64,000 nt of DNA from Aureibaculum sp. 2308TA14-22 (GCF_040538665.1 NZ_JBEWXT010000001.1:2072501-2136500); one strand, 5' to 3'; counted from the stretch's first letter, positions 41,120-50,762 are shown. Translations and numbers: made by a program. Notes: generated by a model from the sequence alone, not told the origin.

Positions 41120-41175
41120 AAAACTGCAAAACAAACTACCCAAAAACCACTATTTTTTATTTTATTTTAAACACT

Positions 41176-41183
41176 TAGCTTTG
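41176..41183 (+). promoter_or_regulatory. Putative -7 box for the first TonB receptor gene
   Basis: TAGCTTTG matches TAnnTTTG and is 18 bases before the TTG start at 41202. Confidence 0.4.
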
Positions 41184-41201
41184 TAAACAAAGGGAATTGC
41201 G

Positions 41202-43625
41202 TTGAAAAAAATAGTCTTATTTCTTGTTACCGTTGCGTTTACCTTATCGTTGTATGGACAAAAATCTAACCAGACAATAACAATTACAGGTAAAATAATT
41301 GATGCGACAACGAGCAATCCCATAGAATTTGCTACCATATCCTTTAGGAAAGATTCATTATTTTTTGGTACAACCACAGATAAAAAAGGAAAATTTTCGA
41401 TAAGTATTCCTCCAAATTCCTATACCATAAAAGCAGAATTTTTATCTTATGACCCATATGTTTTAAAGGATAAGTCGTTAACTGAATCAATAGATTTTGG
41501 TACTATTGTACTATTCTATTCTTCAAAAATTTTAAATGAGGTTGAACTTATTGGTCAACAGCGACTAACCGAATTTAAAGTTGATAGAAAAATATATAGA
41601 GCGTCGCAAGATGCTTCTAATTATGGAGGTAATGCCATAGATGTTTTAAATAATACACCCTCGGTTACCGTTGACCAAAATGGAAATGTGAATATGAGGG
41701 GAGCATCAGCCACAATACTTGTTGATGGCAGGCCACTTTTTGGTTTAGGCAACGGGTCAGATTTGTTAAGTGCCATGCCTTCAAATAACATAGATAAGGT
41801 AGAAATTATAACTCGTTCAGCCAAATATAGTGCTGAAGGTGGCGGAGGTATTCTAAACATTATCACAAAAAAAGGAAAAGGCAAAGGGCTTAGTGGTTCT
41901 ATTGATGTACATGGCGGAATACCAGAAAATAATGGCGGTTCTGTATTTTTAAATAAAAGTACCAATCATATCAATTTGTTCAGTACAATCAGTTTTAATA
42001 ATGGAAAGAAAATAAAATATACTGATATTGACCAAACCCATTTTGATAATTCAGAAAACATTTTAGGCTTTTTTGAGCAAAAAAGAAAAGATGAAAATCA
42101 ACGAAATACGTTCTTGTTTAATATTGGCAGTGATTTTTATTTAAATAAGAACAACACCATTACTGCCTCTTTTTTAGTTAACAATCATAACAAAGATTAT
42201 GTTTCAGATTTAGATCTAGATGATTTTGACTCACAAAGATCAATGAAACAATCGGCTAAAAGAAATGTAAAAGACAAAGATGATATTTCAAAGATTGAAG
42301 GGTTGTTAAACTATACCAATAAGTTAAACAAGAAGGGAGAAAAACTGTCTTTTGATTTTAAATACAGTACCACTATCTCAGATAATGAAGCTAGTATTCT
42401 TGAAAATATTTCTTTTCCCAATTCAGAAACTATTGAGCAAAAAGTAGTTAAAAATCAGAACCTAGATGATTATTTATTGCAGTTAGATTATACCTTGCCT
42501 TTTTCATTGGAAAAGATGCTGGAACTAGGATATAAAAGCACGTTCCGTTTCTATAAAAATGATTATAATGTCTCTGAATTCAACCCTAACAGTGGTAATT
42601 TTATAACTATTGGTGGGTTTACAGACCTAGTAAATTACGATGAAAAAGTGCATGCACTATATGCACAATATACTGCAACCCATGGTAGTTTTTCGTATGC
42701 ATTAGGCTTACGTTCAGAACTTTCTGATGTTGCAATTGGTACTAACACTAATAACAACAATGCTAAAAATTATACCGACTTTTTTCCATCGGTATCGCTT
42801 GGATATGAATTCAAAAATAAAAGCTATTTATCATTAAATTATAGTAGGTCAGTTGATAGACCTGAAATTTATCAAATCAATCCCTTTATTTCTTTAAATG
42901 ACGAACGTTATCAATCGGTTGGTAATCCAAATCTAAATCCCTATTACACTAATTTCTTTGAATTATTGTATGACATTAGTTTTAAAAAATTATTAATAAC
43001 ATCTTCGTTATATACAACGCATGCTGAAAATCAATTTTTACCCATTTTGCAAAGTGCTGGAGTAAATGCTAATGGTTTAGAAATTTTTACTAGAACACCC
43101 ATAAATAGCGGTAATAAGATTAGTATGGGTATTGATGTGGACATAACTTACACTCCATTCAAAGGATTGAGATTAAATACATATGTTAGTCCATATAGAG
43201 AAGAAACTACAAATGCTTTAGACGATGCCTATAATGTTTCAAATACGGTTTGGTATGCAGAAGCTTCGGCATTAGTAACACTAAATAACGGTCTACGCTT
43301 TAGGGCTCAACATTATTACCAATCACCATTAATAGATGGTTTAGCAAAATATAAAACCATAAATTTTACAAACTTGATGGTTAGTGTACCTATTTTTAAA
43401 AAGAAAGCCATGCTTACGTTTAAAGTTTCTGATGTTTTCAATACCAAAAATTTTACTACTAGGTCTCTGGAAGCTATGAGTAATACTCTAAGAAATGCTC
43501 GGTTTGAAAGGCAATTTTCATTGGCGTTTACCTATCAATTTAAACAAAAAAGAAAAAGTAAAAAAGATAGAAGTAAAGATATAAACAAAGATGAGCTAGA
43601 GGATAAACAAGATATAAAAATGTAA
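41202..43625 (+). CDS. TonB-dependent receptor, outer membrane beta-barrel (OMP_b-brl_3) family, first copy
   Basis: 807 residues from a TTG start (MKKIVLFLVTVAFTLSLYGQ is a clean signal peptide). Residues about 25-110 are a carboxypeptidase-like regulatory domain (ITGKIIDATTSNPIEFATISF). The plug follows with YGGNAIDVLNNTPSVTVDQNGNVNMRGASATILVDGRPLF and IITRSAKYSAEGGGGILNIITKKG. The C-terminal barrel includes YLSLNYSRSVDRPEIYQINPF and ends with a Lys/Asp-rich tail (KKRKSKKDRSKDINKDELEDKQD) that is unusual after a barrel. It belongs to the subgroup resembling the second receptor at 45598, and the two share domain order. The transported ligand is unknown. Confidence 0.9.
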   Translation: MKKIVLFLVTVAFTLSLYGQKSNQTITITGKIIDATTSNPIEFATISFRKDSLFFGTTTDKKGKFSISIPPNSYTIKAEFLSYDPYVLKDKSLTESIDFGTIVLFYSSKILNEVELIGQQRLTEFKVDRKIYRASQDASNYGGNAIDVLNNTPSVTVDQNGNVNMRGASATILVDGRPLFGLGNGSDLLSAMPSNNIDKVEIITRSAKYSAEGGGGILNIITKKGKGKGLSGSIDVHGGIPENNGGSVFLNKSTNHINLFSTISFNNGKKIKYTDIDQTHFDNSENILGFFEQKRKDENQRNTFLFNIGSDFYLNKNNTITASFLVNNHNKDYVSDLDLDDFDSQRSMKQSAKRNVKDKDDISKIEGLLNYTNKLNKKGEKLSFDFKYSTTISDNEASILENISFPNSETIEQKVVKNQNLDDYLLQLDYTLPFSLEKMLELGYKSTFRFYKNDYNVSEFNPNSGNFITIGGFTDLVNYDEKVHALYAQYTATHGSFSYALGLRSELSDVAIGTNTNNNNAKNYTDFFPSVSLGYEFKNKSYLSLNYSRSVDRPEIYQINPFISLNDERYQSVGNPNLNPYYTNFFELLYDISFKKLLITSSLYTTHAENQFLPILQSAGVNANGLEIFTRTPINSGNKISMGIDVDITYTPFKGLRLNTYVSPYREETTNALDDAYNVSNTVWYAEASALVTLNNGLRFRAQHYYQSPLIDGLAKYKTINFTNLMVSVPIFKKKAMLTFKVSDVFNTKNFTTRSLEAMSNTLRNARFERQFSLAFTYQFKQKRKSKKDRSKDINKDELEDKQDIKM

Positions 43626-43643
43626 AACCATAAATTTTTTTAA

Positions 43644-43670
43644 TAAAAAAAGGTTGACTTTTGTCAACCT
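43644..43670. terminator. Bidirectional hairpin between convergent genes
   Basis: AGGTTGAC-TTTT-GTCAACCT (43651-43670), preceded by an A-tract, gives a strong intrinsic terminator for the minus-strand small membrane protein gene. It also ends the TonB receptor transcript, with a weaker T-tract on that side. Confidence 0.75.
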
Positions 43671-43700
43671 CATTTATTTCCACTTATAATTTATGAAAAA

Positions 43701-43865
43701 TTATTCTTTATTCCTTTTAGCTTCACGCTTTAACTTTATACTTTCCATTATTGACCCAAAAAGCCAGTAAGGAACGATAAAAGCTAACGAAAAAATCAAC
43801 AACCAAAACCCCATTGTAAAAACGCCCAAGAAAATTAAAAATCCTATAAATTGTTGAAATTCCAT
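43701..43865 (-). CDS. Small membrane protein
   Basis: 54 residues from the ATG at 43865 (MEFQQFIGFLIFL). An upstream TTG at 43889 would add eight residues. One or two hydrophobic segments (FIGFLIFLGVFTMGFWLLIFSLAFIVPYWLF) are followed by a basic tail ending KREAKRNKE. It converges on the first TonB receptor gene with a shared terminator. Function unknown. The uniform membrane-plus-basic-tail design argues it is a real gene. Confidence 0.55.
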   Translation of the reverse strand: MEFQQFIGFLIFLGVFTMGFWLLIFSLAFIVPYWLFGSIMESIKLKREAKRNKE

Positions 43866-44032
43866 AGTTACATATTTATTCTGCGTCAAAAATAATAATT
43901 TTTTTGATTATTTACGTCTGATATTTATAAATTCTTAATTTTTTTAGATTAATTTTAAGAACAAATTAAACCTTTTTCATTTATAGATGTCATAGTATAT
44001 GCAAAAACCTTAAAGAAATAGAAAAAAGGAAA

Positions 44033-44491
44033 ATGGACTTTAAAAAAAATTTTTCGATGTTATTGCTCGTAATTGTATTTACTATGAGCAATTCTTTATA
44101 TGCCCAAAAAGAAAATGCTGAAAGCAATCATCTCACTTATTTAAATGACGAGCAAAAGCAATTGTTAAAAGAGCAGCAAGAATTACTAGATAAAACTAGA
44201 GCTATTTTTAAGCAAAACTTGACTGAAAAACAATTGACAATCTTAAAAAATAAAAGCATTAGCAAAGAAAAAAGAACAGCTTTGCTTAAAAAATCCCTAT
44301 CTAAAGAACAATTAGGAATCATCACTACAAATCGAAATTTACTAAAACATAAAAAAAATAGATTTAAAAAATCTCTGACAAAAAAGCAAAAATTAAGATT
44401 GCGAAAGTTTATAAATAAAAGAAATATAAATGACAGAAGGCGATTAGTGAGAAGGTTAAGAAGACTCATCCGTGATAATATGGATAGATAG
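44033..44491 (+). CDS. Basic secreted protein with LTxxQ-like motifs (Spy/CpxP-like)
   Basis: 152 residues with a signal peptide (MDFKKNFSMLLLVIVFTMSNSLYAQ). The mature protein is strongly basic and helical. Three spaced motifs resemble the LTxxQ signature of the Spy/CpxP periplasmic chaperone family: NLTEKQLTIL, SLSKEQLGII and SLTKKQKLRL. The C-terminus is extremely Arg/Lys-rich (KFINKRNINDRRRLVRRLRRLIR). The motif match is loose, so Spy-like is a suggestion only. The basic tail could bind DNA, LPS or acidic partners. The following barrel gene starts within 17 bases of the stop and is probably co-transcribed. Confidence 0.65.
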   Translation: MDFKKNFSMLLLVIVFTMSNSLYAQKENAESNHLTYLNDEQKQLLKEQQELLDKTRAIFKQNLTEKQLTILKNKSISKEKRTALLKKSLSKEQLGIITTNRNLLKHKKNRFKKSLTKKQKLRLRKFINKRNINDRRRLVRRLRRLIRDNMDR

Positions 44492-44508
44492 TTTTGAATA
44501 TAGATTAT

Positions 44509-45405
44509 ATGAAAAAAATTCTAGTTGTAATTACTTTTATTTTCATAAATCAGCTATTGTTTTCGCAAGAAAATTCTGTAGCTGATGAAGAAATTGATGA
44601 AATAATTGATAATTTAATTACTCTTGACGATGACTATTTAATTGATTTAATTAACGAATTTAACCATTATCAAATACTTATTGCATCGGTTGATTTTAAT
44701 GATAAAACTTATTTTTTAGGTCGTGATTTAGGTCTAAAGCAGTTTAATGTAACATCACAGCTTATGTATAAAAATTCCAACGGAATTTATGCAGGAGCCG
44801 CAGGTGCATATTATGATAAATTTGACCCAAAATGGGATTTAACAATACTAGCCATTGGCTATGGAAAATATTTTGGAAAACTACGTAACATAAAAGGAGA
44901 ATTAGGATACAGTAGATATATTTTTTCAGATTCAGAATCTAATGATTTTGAAAATAGCATTGACGGAAGTTTTAGTATTACTAACAAAAATGATAATTAT
45001 GGAGCGTTGCTTGACGCTTCGTATTTATTTGGAAAAAGAACAGGCTTTCAAACTACTGCCTCTTTTTATGGCAATATAAAGTTGTTTGATTTGAATACTT
45101 CATCAGATGCTAAAGTAGTATTTGTACCTTCCATTTCTTTTATTCTTGCTAGTGAAAATATTGATACTTCACGTATTGATAGATTGGGTATTGACGTACC
45201 CTATATAAATAGGGTCGTTAATTCTTTCGAAGAATTTAGCTTACGGAATATTCAATTAAACTTACCACTTCAATTAGAATTTGATAATTTTCTTTTAGAA
45301 GCGGGTTATAATTTTAATTTTCCTAGTGCTTTTGAGTTTGAAAGGGAGGTTGAAAATACTTCTTTTTTAAATGTTGGTTTTACTTACATCTTTGACCTTA
45401 ACTAG
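44509..45405 (+). CDS. Outer membrane beta-barrel protein, partner of the basic protein
   Basis: 298 residues from the ATG at 44509 (MKKILVVITFIFINQLLFSQ signal). An upstream TTG at 44494 is less likely. An acidic stretch follows (ENSVADEEIDEIIDNLITLDDDYL), then amphipathic strands with aromatic ends (GIYAGAAGAYYDKFDPKWDLTILAIGYGKYF, GEFSVSITN-type segments) and a C-terminal FLNVGFTYIFDLN. Together with the preceding basic protein it might form an acidic/basic envelope pair. No family is recognised. Confidence 0.68.
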   Translation: MKKILVVITFIFINQLLFSQENSVADEEIDEIIDNLITLDDDYLIDLINEFNHYQILIASVDFNDKTYFLGRDLGLKQFNVTSQLMYKNSNGIYAGAAGAYYDKFDPKWDLTILAIGYGKYFGKLRNIKGELGYSRYIFSDSESNDFENSIDGSFSITNKNDNYGALLDASYLFGKRTGFQTTASFYGNIKLFDLNTSSDAKVVFVPSISFILASENIDTSRIDRLGIDVPYINRVVNSFEEFSLRNIQLNLPLQLEFDNFLLEAGYNFNFPSAFEFEREVENTSFLNVGFTYIFDLN

Positions 45406-45557
45406 CAACAACTTATCATTTTTTTTTGAAAAATGTTTTACAAGTTCTACATTTTTCTATTCCTTCAACATTAATAGGCTAAATTAAATTGTGTTAAAGA
45501 AATCTAAAAATTAACAGTCGTTAACATAAAATAGTATTTACCCTAGTTTTAAGTGTT

Positions 45558-45565
45558 TATTTTTG
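45558..45565 (+). promoter_or_regulatory. Putative -7 box for the second TonB receptor gene
   Basis: TATTTTTG matches TAnnTTTG and is 32 bases before the ATG at 45598. The 192-base gap upstream contains no other recognisable feature. Confidence 0.4.
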
Positions 45566-45597
45566 TCAGAAATTATAAAGGAAATCTCAGAGCCACT

Positions 45598-48051
45598 ATG
45601 CAACAATTAAAAAATATTATTTTACTGACAATTTTATCCTGTATAACTTTTACGCTCAATGCCCAAAAATTTGAAATTACGGGCAACGTAATCGACCAAG
45701 AAACCAATCAACCCTTAGAATATGCAACAATTGTTTTAAGACCAACTAACGGAGACCCAGTTGATGGTGGACTTACCGATGCAAATGGAAACTTTAAAAT
45801 AGATGTAAAAAAAGGCACTTATAATATCTCAGTAGAATTTATTTCTTTTGAGTCATATAAACTACCCAATAAAGAAATAAATAAAGACACAAATTTAGGT
45901 AAAATCGTATTAAATGCGGCTGCCGAAGCATTAGATGAAGTTGAGGTCATCGCTGAAAAAACTACAGTTGAAATTAAACTAGATAAAAAAATATACAATG
46001 TTGGTAAAGATTTAACAGTAAGAGGTGGTACAGTTAGTGATGTTTTAGATAACGTCCCTTCTGTTTCAGTAGATGTTGAGGGAAATGTAGCGTTACGCGG
46101 AAATGATAACGTCACAATATTAATTAATGGTAAACCTTCAGGGCTGGTGGGTTTAAATTCTACAGACGCTTTACGTCAACTACCGGCAGACGCCATTGAA
46201 AAAGTAGAAGTAATTACCTCGCCATCAGCAAGATATAATGCAGAAGGAACTGGTGGAATTTTAAATATCATTTTAAGAAGAAGTAAATTACAAGGTCTTA
46301 ACGGAGCCATTACAACAAACCTTGGGTATCCTTTTCAAGCAGGTATTTCAGGAAATATTAATTATAGAACTGGTGACTTTAACTTTTTTAACACTACAAG
46401 TTATAGCTATAGAGAATCCCCAGGTTTATCAATAACTGAGACACAATATTTTAATAAAATTTTTGATGATAATGGCAATTTGATATCTGACAATCCTGAT
46501 ACTTTCTTAAATGAAAGACGTGAAACCGAACGAAAAGGAAACAGTTTTAATACCAATTTTGGTTTAGAATATTATATAAATAAATCTACTTCATTAACTG
46601 CGGCAATTCTTTTCGGTAATAGAGATAGTGATAGCGAAACTAATAATAATATTAAAGAATATAATGCCAATGGTAATTTAGTAAGAGAATCTTTTCGTTT
46701 TGACCCTGAAAATGATACGGATAAAACTACACAATTTTCATTAAACTTTGATAAGCAATTCAAAACAGATGGTCATAAATTAACTGCAGATTTTCAAATA
46801 GAAAATGATTCAGAAGATGAAAACTCTATCATAACAGAAAATGGAATAGTTGATGAGAGGGTTCGTACTTATGAGGTTCAAAAAGAAGTATTGCTAATGT
46901 CTGATTATGTTTTACCTATTGGAGAAAATAGTCAATTTGAGTTTGGTTACCGTGGTGAATTCAATGATTTGGATACCGAATATCAATTAGATACTGTAAA
47001 TGCTACTGGTGATTTTAGCAGAGATGATAATGTAAGTAATAATTTAATTTATAAGGAAAATGTCAATGCATTATACACCCAGTACGGAAGTAAAATAAAA
47101 GACAAGTTTTCGTATTTATTAGGTTTGCGTTTTGAAGCTACTGACGTTACGATAGATCAAAGAACAAGTAACAACTACGCAAATCAAAATTATTCAGGTT
47201 TTTTTCCAACTGTAAATTTAGGTTATGAACTCAACGAAAAACAGAGTTTGACCTTTGGTTATAATAGACGGATTAGAAGACCAAGATCTCGTTTTATAAA
47301 TCCATTCCCGTCAAGAAGTAGTGCTACAAATTTATTTCAAGGAAACCCAGGTTTAACACCAAGTTATTCAAACACAGTTGATTTGGGTTACTTAAATAGG
47401 TTTGGAAAATTGACGTTAAACTCTTCAATATATTATCAAAAGGCAACTGATATTTTTACCTTTATTAGTGAAGATTCTGGTGAAACCGCCAATGTAAACG
47501 GTACCGAAATTCCAATAATTAGAAGAACGCCAATTAATTTAGCTACTAACAATAGGTTCGGTTTTGAATTTACACTTACCTACAGACCTACGAGAAAATG
47601 GAATATGAACGGTAATTTTAATTTATTTAATTCTGAAACCATTGGGAAGTACAAGGGTGTTGATTATGGTGCCGAAAATCTGAGTTGGTTTATCAGATTT
47701 AATAATAAAGTTACTCTACCAGCAAATATTGATTGGCAAACACGTTTATTCTATATGGGGCCAAGTGAAGATGCTCAAAACAAAAGAAAAGGTATGTTTT
47801 CAACCAGTATGGCCTTCAGCAAAGATATCTTTAAAGAAAAAGCTTCTGTAACTTTTAATATTAGTGATTTATTCAATACGCGTAAACGTGCCATGGAATC
47901 TTTTACTCCCACTTTTAGAAGCGATAGTGAATTCCAATGGAGACAACGCAGTTTTAATTTAGCGTTTACCTATAGATTCAATCAGAAGAAGAAAAGACAA
48001 CAACGTGAACGTGGCTTTGATGATGATGATGGTGAAGGTTTTGGTGATTAA
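45598..48051 (+). CDS. TonB-dependent receptor, OMP_b-brl_3 family, second copy
   Basis: 817 residues from the ATG at 45598 (MQQLKNIILLTILSCITFTLNAQ); an upstream GTG-type start is not supported. The domain order is the same as in the receptor at 41202. First comes a regulatory domain (ITGNVIDQETNQPLEYATIVL) and a plug (VRGGTVSDVLDNVPSVSVDVEGNVALRGNDNVTILINGKPS and VITSPSARYNAEGTGGILNIIL). The barrel follows with SGFFPTVNLGYELNEKQSLTFGYNRRIRRPRSRFINPFPS, and a charged tail ends GFDDDDGEGFGD. The two receptors are paralogues. They flank the Spy-like/barrel pair, so the four may act together in uptake or envelope sensing, though that is inferred from position alone. Confidence 0.9.
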   Translation: MQQLKNIILLTILSCITFTLNAQKFEITGNVIDQETNQPLEYATIVLRPTNGDPVDGGLTDANGNFKIDVKKGTYNISVEFISFESYKLPNKEINKDTNLGKIVLNAAAEALDEVEVIAEKTTVEIKLDKKIYNVGKDLTVRGGTVSDVLDNVPSVSVDVEGNVALRGNDNVTILINGKPSGLVGLNSTDALRQLPADAIEKVEVITSPSARYNAEGTGGILNIILRRSKLQGLNGAITTNLGYPFQAGISGNINYRTGDFNFFNTTSYSYRESPGLSITETQYFNKIFDDNGNLISDNPDTFLNERRETERKGNSFNTNFGLEYYINKSTSLTAAILFGNRDSDSETNNNIKEYNANGNLVRESFRFDPENDTDKTTQFSLNFDKQFKTDGHKLTADFQIENDSEDENSIITENGIVDERVRTYEVQKEVLLMSDYVLPIGENSQFEFGYRGEFNDLDTEYQLDTVNATGDFSRDDNVSNNLIYKENVNALYTQYGSKIKDKFSYLLGLRFEATDVTIDQRTSNNYANQNYSGFFPTVNLGYELNEKQSLTFGYNRRIRRPRSRFINPFPSRSSATNLFQGNPGLTPSYSNTVDLGYLNRFGKLTLNSSIYYQKATDIFTFISEDSGETANVNGTEIPIIRRTPINLATNNRFGFEFTLTYRPTRKWNMNGNFNLFNSETIGKYKGVDYGAENLSWFIRFNNKVTLPANIDWQTRLFYMGPSEDAQNKRKGMFSTSMAFSKDIFKEKASVTFNISDLFNTRKRAMESFTPTFRSDSEFQWRQRSFNLAFTYRFNQKKKRQQRERGFDDDDGEGFGD

Positions 48052-48070
48052 ATTATAAAACAAAAAAATC

Positions 48071-48099
48071 AAAAGGTTAGTATTTACTAACCTTTTTTT
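48071..48099 (+). terminator. Intrinsic terminator after the second TonB receptor
   Basis: AAAAGGTTAGTA and TACTAACCTTTTTTT form a stem with a 2-base loop, ending in a T-tract. It insulates fumC. Confidence 0.8.
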
Positions 48100-48122
48100 A
48101 TGCTTTTGAGATACATATTTCG

Positions 48123-48130
48123 TACCTTTG
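48123..48130 (+). promoter_or_regulatory. Putative fumC -7 box
   Basis: TACCTTTG matches TAnnTTTG, 25 bases before the fumC ATG. A TTTTG lies 14 bases further upstream, closer than the usual -33 spacing of about 19 bases. Confidence 0.4.
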
Positions 48131-48155
48131 TTTAACAAATAAACAATCATTTACT

Positions 48156-49550
48156 ATGAATTTTAGAATAGAAAAAGACACTATGGGCGAGGTAAAAGTA
48201 CCTGCCGATAAGTATTGGGGAGCACAGACAGAACGCTCAAGAAATAATTTTAAAATTGGTGCTTCAGGCTCTATGCCCTTAGAAATAGTTTATGGTTTTG
48301 CCTATCTTAAAAAAGCCGCAGCACATACCAATTGTGAATTGGGTGTACTTACGGAAGAAAAACGTGATTTGATTTCCAAGGTATGCGATGAAATTCTAGC
48401 TGGAAAACATGATGACCAGTTTCCTCTGGTAATTTGGCAAACGGGTTCGGGTACGCAAAGTAACATGAACGTTAATGAGGTAATTGCAAATAGAGCCCAT
48501 GAACTAGCAGGTAAAGAAATAGGCGAAGGTGAGAAAACCATTCAACCTAATGACGATGTAAACAAATCACAATCCTCAAACGATACTTTCCCAACAGGAA
48601 TGCACATTGCTTGTTATAAAATGATTGTTGAAACCACAATCCCTGGTGTTGAACAATTGAGAGATACCTTAGATAAAAAAGCTAAAGACTTTGCTGATGT
48701 GGTTAAAATAGGTCGTACTCATTTAATGGATGCTACACCTTTAACCGTAGGTCAAGAATTTTCTGGTTACGTATCCCAACTAAACCATGGATTAAAAGCA
48801 TTAAAAAATACACTGGCACATCTTTCTGAACTCGCTTTGGGCGGAACGGCCGTGGGCACGGGATTGAATACGCCAAAAGGTTACGACGTATTAGTTGCTA
48901 AAAAGATTGCAGAATTTACGGGACTACCCTTCGTTACGGCTGAAAATAAATTTGAAGCCTTGGCTGCCCATGATGCTTTGGTAGAAACACATGGAGCATT
49001 GAAACAATTGGCGGTATCTTTAAATAAAATTGCCAATGATATTAGATTAATGGCTTCTGGACCTCGATCAGGAATAGGCGAATTGATAATTCCTGCTAAC
49101 GAACCAGGAAGTTCTATTATGCCAGGAAAGGTAAACCCAACGCAAGCAGAGGCCTTGACCATGGTTTGTGCACAAGTTATAGGCAATGATGTTGCCGTTA
49201 CGGTAGGTGGTACTCAAGGGCATTACGAACTGAATGTTTTTAAACCTGTTATGGCATCTAATGTGTTACAATCCGCCAGACTATTGGGTGATGCCTGTGC
49301 TTCGTTCAATGAAAATTGTGCAACCGGTATCGAACCAAACAAACCCAGAATAAAAGAGTTGGTAGATAATTCTTTAATGCTTATAACCGCTTTAAACACC
49401 AAAATTGGCTACTATAAAGCTGCTCAAATTGCCAACACTGCTCATACATCAGGTACAACTTTAAAAGAGGAAGCTATCCGTTTAGGATATGTTACCGCTG
49501 AGCAATATGACGAATGGGTAAAACCTGAAGATATGACTAGTGGGCTTTAA
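48156..49550 (+). CDS. fumC: Class II fumarate hydratase
   Basis: 464 residues. Typical FumC segments are [29 protein letters not shown] at the N-terminus, [19 protein letters not shown], the catalytic loop signature [17 protein letters not shown] at about 318-335, and the C-terminal EDMTSGL. It hydrates fumarate to malate in the TCA cycle, which also takes the fumarate released by homogentisate breakdown elsewhere in this window. Length is standard. Confidence 0.98.
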   Translation: MNFRIEKDTMGEVKVPADKYWGAQTERSRNNFKIGASGSMPLEIVYGFAYLKKAAAHTNCELGVLTEEKRDLISKVCDEILAGKHDDQFPLVIWQTGSGTQSNMNVNEVIANRAHELAGKEIGEGEKTIQPNDDVNKSQSSNDTFPTGMHIACYKMIVETTIPGVEQLRDTLDKKAKDFADVVKIGRTHLMDATPLTVGQEFSGYVSQLNHGLKALKNTLAHLSELALGGTAVGTGLNTPKGYDVLVAKKIAEFTGLPFVTAENKFEALAAHDALVETHGALKQLAVSLNKIANDIRLMASGPRSGIGELIIPANEPGSSIMPGKVNPTQAEALTMVCAQVIGNDVAVTVGGTQGHYELNVFKPVMASNVLQSARLLGDACASFNENCATGIEPNKPRIKELVDNSLMLITALNTKIGYYKAAQIANTAHTSGTTLKEEAIRLGYVTAEQYDEWVKPEDMTSGL

Positions 49551-49611
49551 TTAGATATGAGATATGGGACGTGAGATTTTAGATATTTCTCATGTTTAAA
49601 ATCTAAAAGAA

Positions 49612-50151
49612 ATGTGCAATCAATTCAATAAAAAGTTTTTAGACGAAGCTGCAAAAGCTCAATCGGACAGTGAAAACCTAACCGATCATGAAATTTTTAT
49701 GAATGAGGCCATACAATTAGCCATTGATGGAATGAACGCCAATGAAGGAGGCCCTTTTGGTTGCGTTGTTGTTAAGGAAGGTAAAATAATTGGCAGAGGA
49801 AATAATAAAGTTACTTCAACTAATGACCCGACTGCCCATGCAGAAGTTACAGCTATAAGAGATGCTTGTAAACACTTGAATTCTTTTCAATTAGAAGGCT
49901 GTACTATTTATACGTCTTGTGAACCATGCCCTATGTGCTTGGGTGCTATTTATTGGGCCAGACCCGATAAAGTTTATTTTGGATGTAAACACACGGACGC
50001 TGCCAAAATAGGATTTGACGATGCGTTTATTTATAAAGAAATTAATCTGGAATATGATAAACGCAGTATTGAATTTCAACAAATTTCTTGTGAAAATGCC
50101 TTAGAAGCCTTTAAAAAATGGTCAGAAAAAGAAGATAAAACATCTTATTGA
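49612..50151 (+). CDS. guaD: Guanine deaminase (CDA-fold)
   Basis: 179 residues of the cytidine deaminase-like zinc fold. H76 and E78 (PTAHAEVTAIRDAC), C106 and C109 (TSCEPCPMCLGAIYWA) are the zinc ligands and catalytic Glu. GGPFGCVVVKEGKIIGRGNNKVTSTNDPTAH and HTDAAKIGFDDAFIYKEI follow the Bacillus guanine deaminase pattern, distinguishing it from TadA. It deaminates guanine to xanthine in purine salvage. An N-terminal extension of about 25 residues (MCNQFNKKFLDEAAKAQSDSENLTD) precedes the core and is unusual for the family. Its end overlaps the end of the convergent gene at 50145 by 7 bases. Confidence 0.93.
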   Translation: MCNQFNKKFLDEAAKAQSDSENLTDHEIFMNEAIQLAIDGMNANEGGPFGCVVVKEGKIIGRGNNKVTSTNDPTAHAEVTAIRDACKHLNSFQLEGCTIYTSCEPCPMCLGAIYWARPDKVYFGCKHTDAAKIGFDDAFIYKEINLEYDKRSIEFQQISCENALEAFKKWSEKEDKTSY

Positions 50152-50546
50152 TTACGGTTTTGCCTCTCACGTTGTTTTTGCAATTGTTTGTTAGCCCAAG
50201 GTATATTCCAAATATAATGGTCGGTATTTTTACTAACATCGAACTTATAGAACTCTGCCTTATTATAATTGTCGGCCAAATCCTCATAAGAAAAATGCCT
50301 TCCAAAATTTCTTAAATTTAAGTTTATCCTTTGCTGATGGATAGATGCCTCAAATATGTCATCTACAATCATAAACTTATAGCCCGTTAATCGTAAAGGA
50401 CTGACTTTTCCGTCATTCTGCTGATAATTGAGAGAACTAGTTGCAAAAATACTTTTAGGTACCGCAGTATCCTCCTCAACTGTTTTCTCTTGAGAAAAAA
50501 TAGTAAAAGAAAACAGGAAACAAGCAATTACAAATATATTTCGCAT
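50145..50546 (-). CDS. Secreted protein of unknown function
   Basis: 133 residues with a signal peptide (MRNIFVIACFLFSFTIFSQ). The mature part has beta-type segments (LRLTGYKFMIVDDIFEASIHQQRINLNLRNFG) and a basic, Gln/Arg-rich C-terminus (WANKQLQKQRERQNRNQ). It converges on guaD with a 7-base overlap of coding ends. No family is recognised. Confidence 0.6.
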   Translation of the reverse strand: MRNIFVIACFLFSFTIFSQEKTVEEDTAVPKSIFATSSLNYQQNDGKVSPLRLTGYKFMIVDDIFEASIHQQRINLNLRNFGRHFSYEDLADNYNKAEFYKFDVSKNTDHYIWNIPWANKQLQKQRERQNRNQ

Positions 50547-50582
50547 AATTCAAAGGTTAATTATACTCAAATATAAGAATAT

Positions 50583-50762
50583 TTATTGAAAGTCTAAATG
50601 GTTGTTTCCTTTACTGAATAGCTCAATATTATTAAGATAATTTTCATACTCTATCAACTTTGATAGAGTATATTTATCTTTTTTATGAGGTTTGATACGT
50701 TTTTTTCTTTTTTTGTTATGACGAAAGGCATCGTCATTTTCTGAATCGTAGTTTTTATTCAT
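50583..50762 (-). CDS. Small basic protein
   Basis: 59 residues from the ATG at 50762 (MNKNYDSENDDAFRHN). An acidic N-terminus precedes a very basic centre (KKRKKRIKPHKKDK) and a helical C-terminus (YTLSKLIEYENYLNNIEL). A longer frame starting at 50846 would overlap the dinB-type gene by 23 bases. I consider it less likely, because its extra residues look like antisense noise. Function unknown. Confidence 0.45.
   Translation of the reverse strand: MNKNYDSENDDAFRHNKKRKKRIKPHKKDKYTLSKLIEYENYLNNIELFSKGNNHLDFQ

Noticed and set aside
44137-44469. Minus-strand reading frame opposite the basic secreted protein
   Set aside because: Lys/Arg-rich codons produce Phe/Leu-rich antisense frames; no start context or family match.
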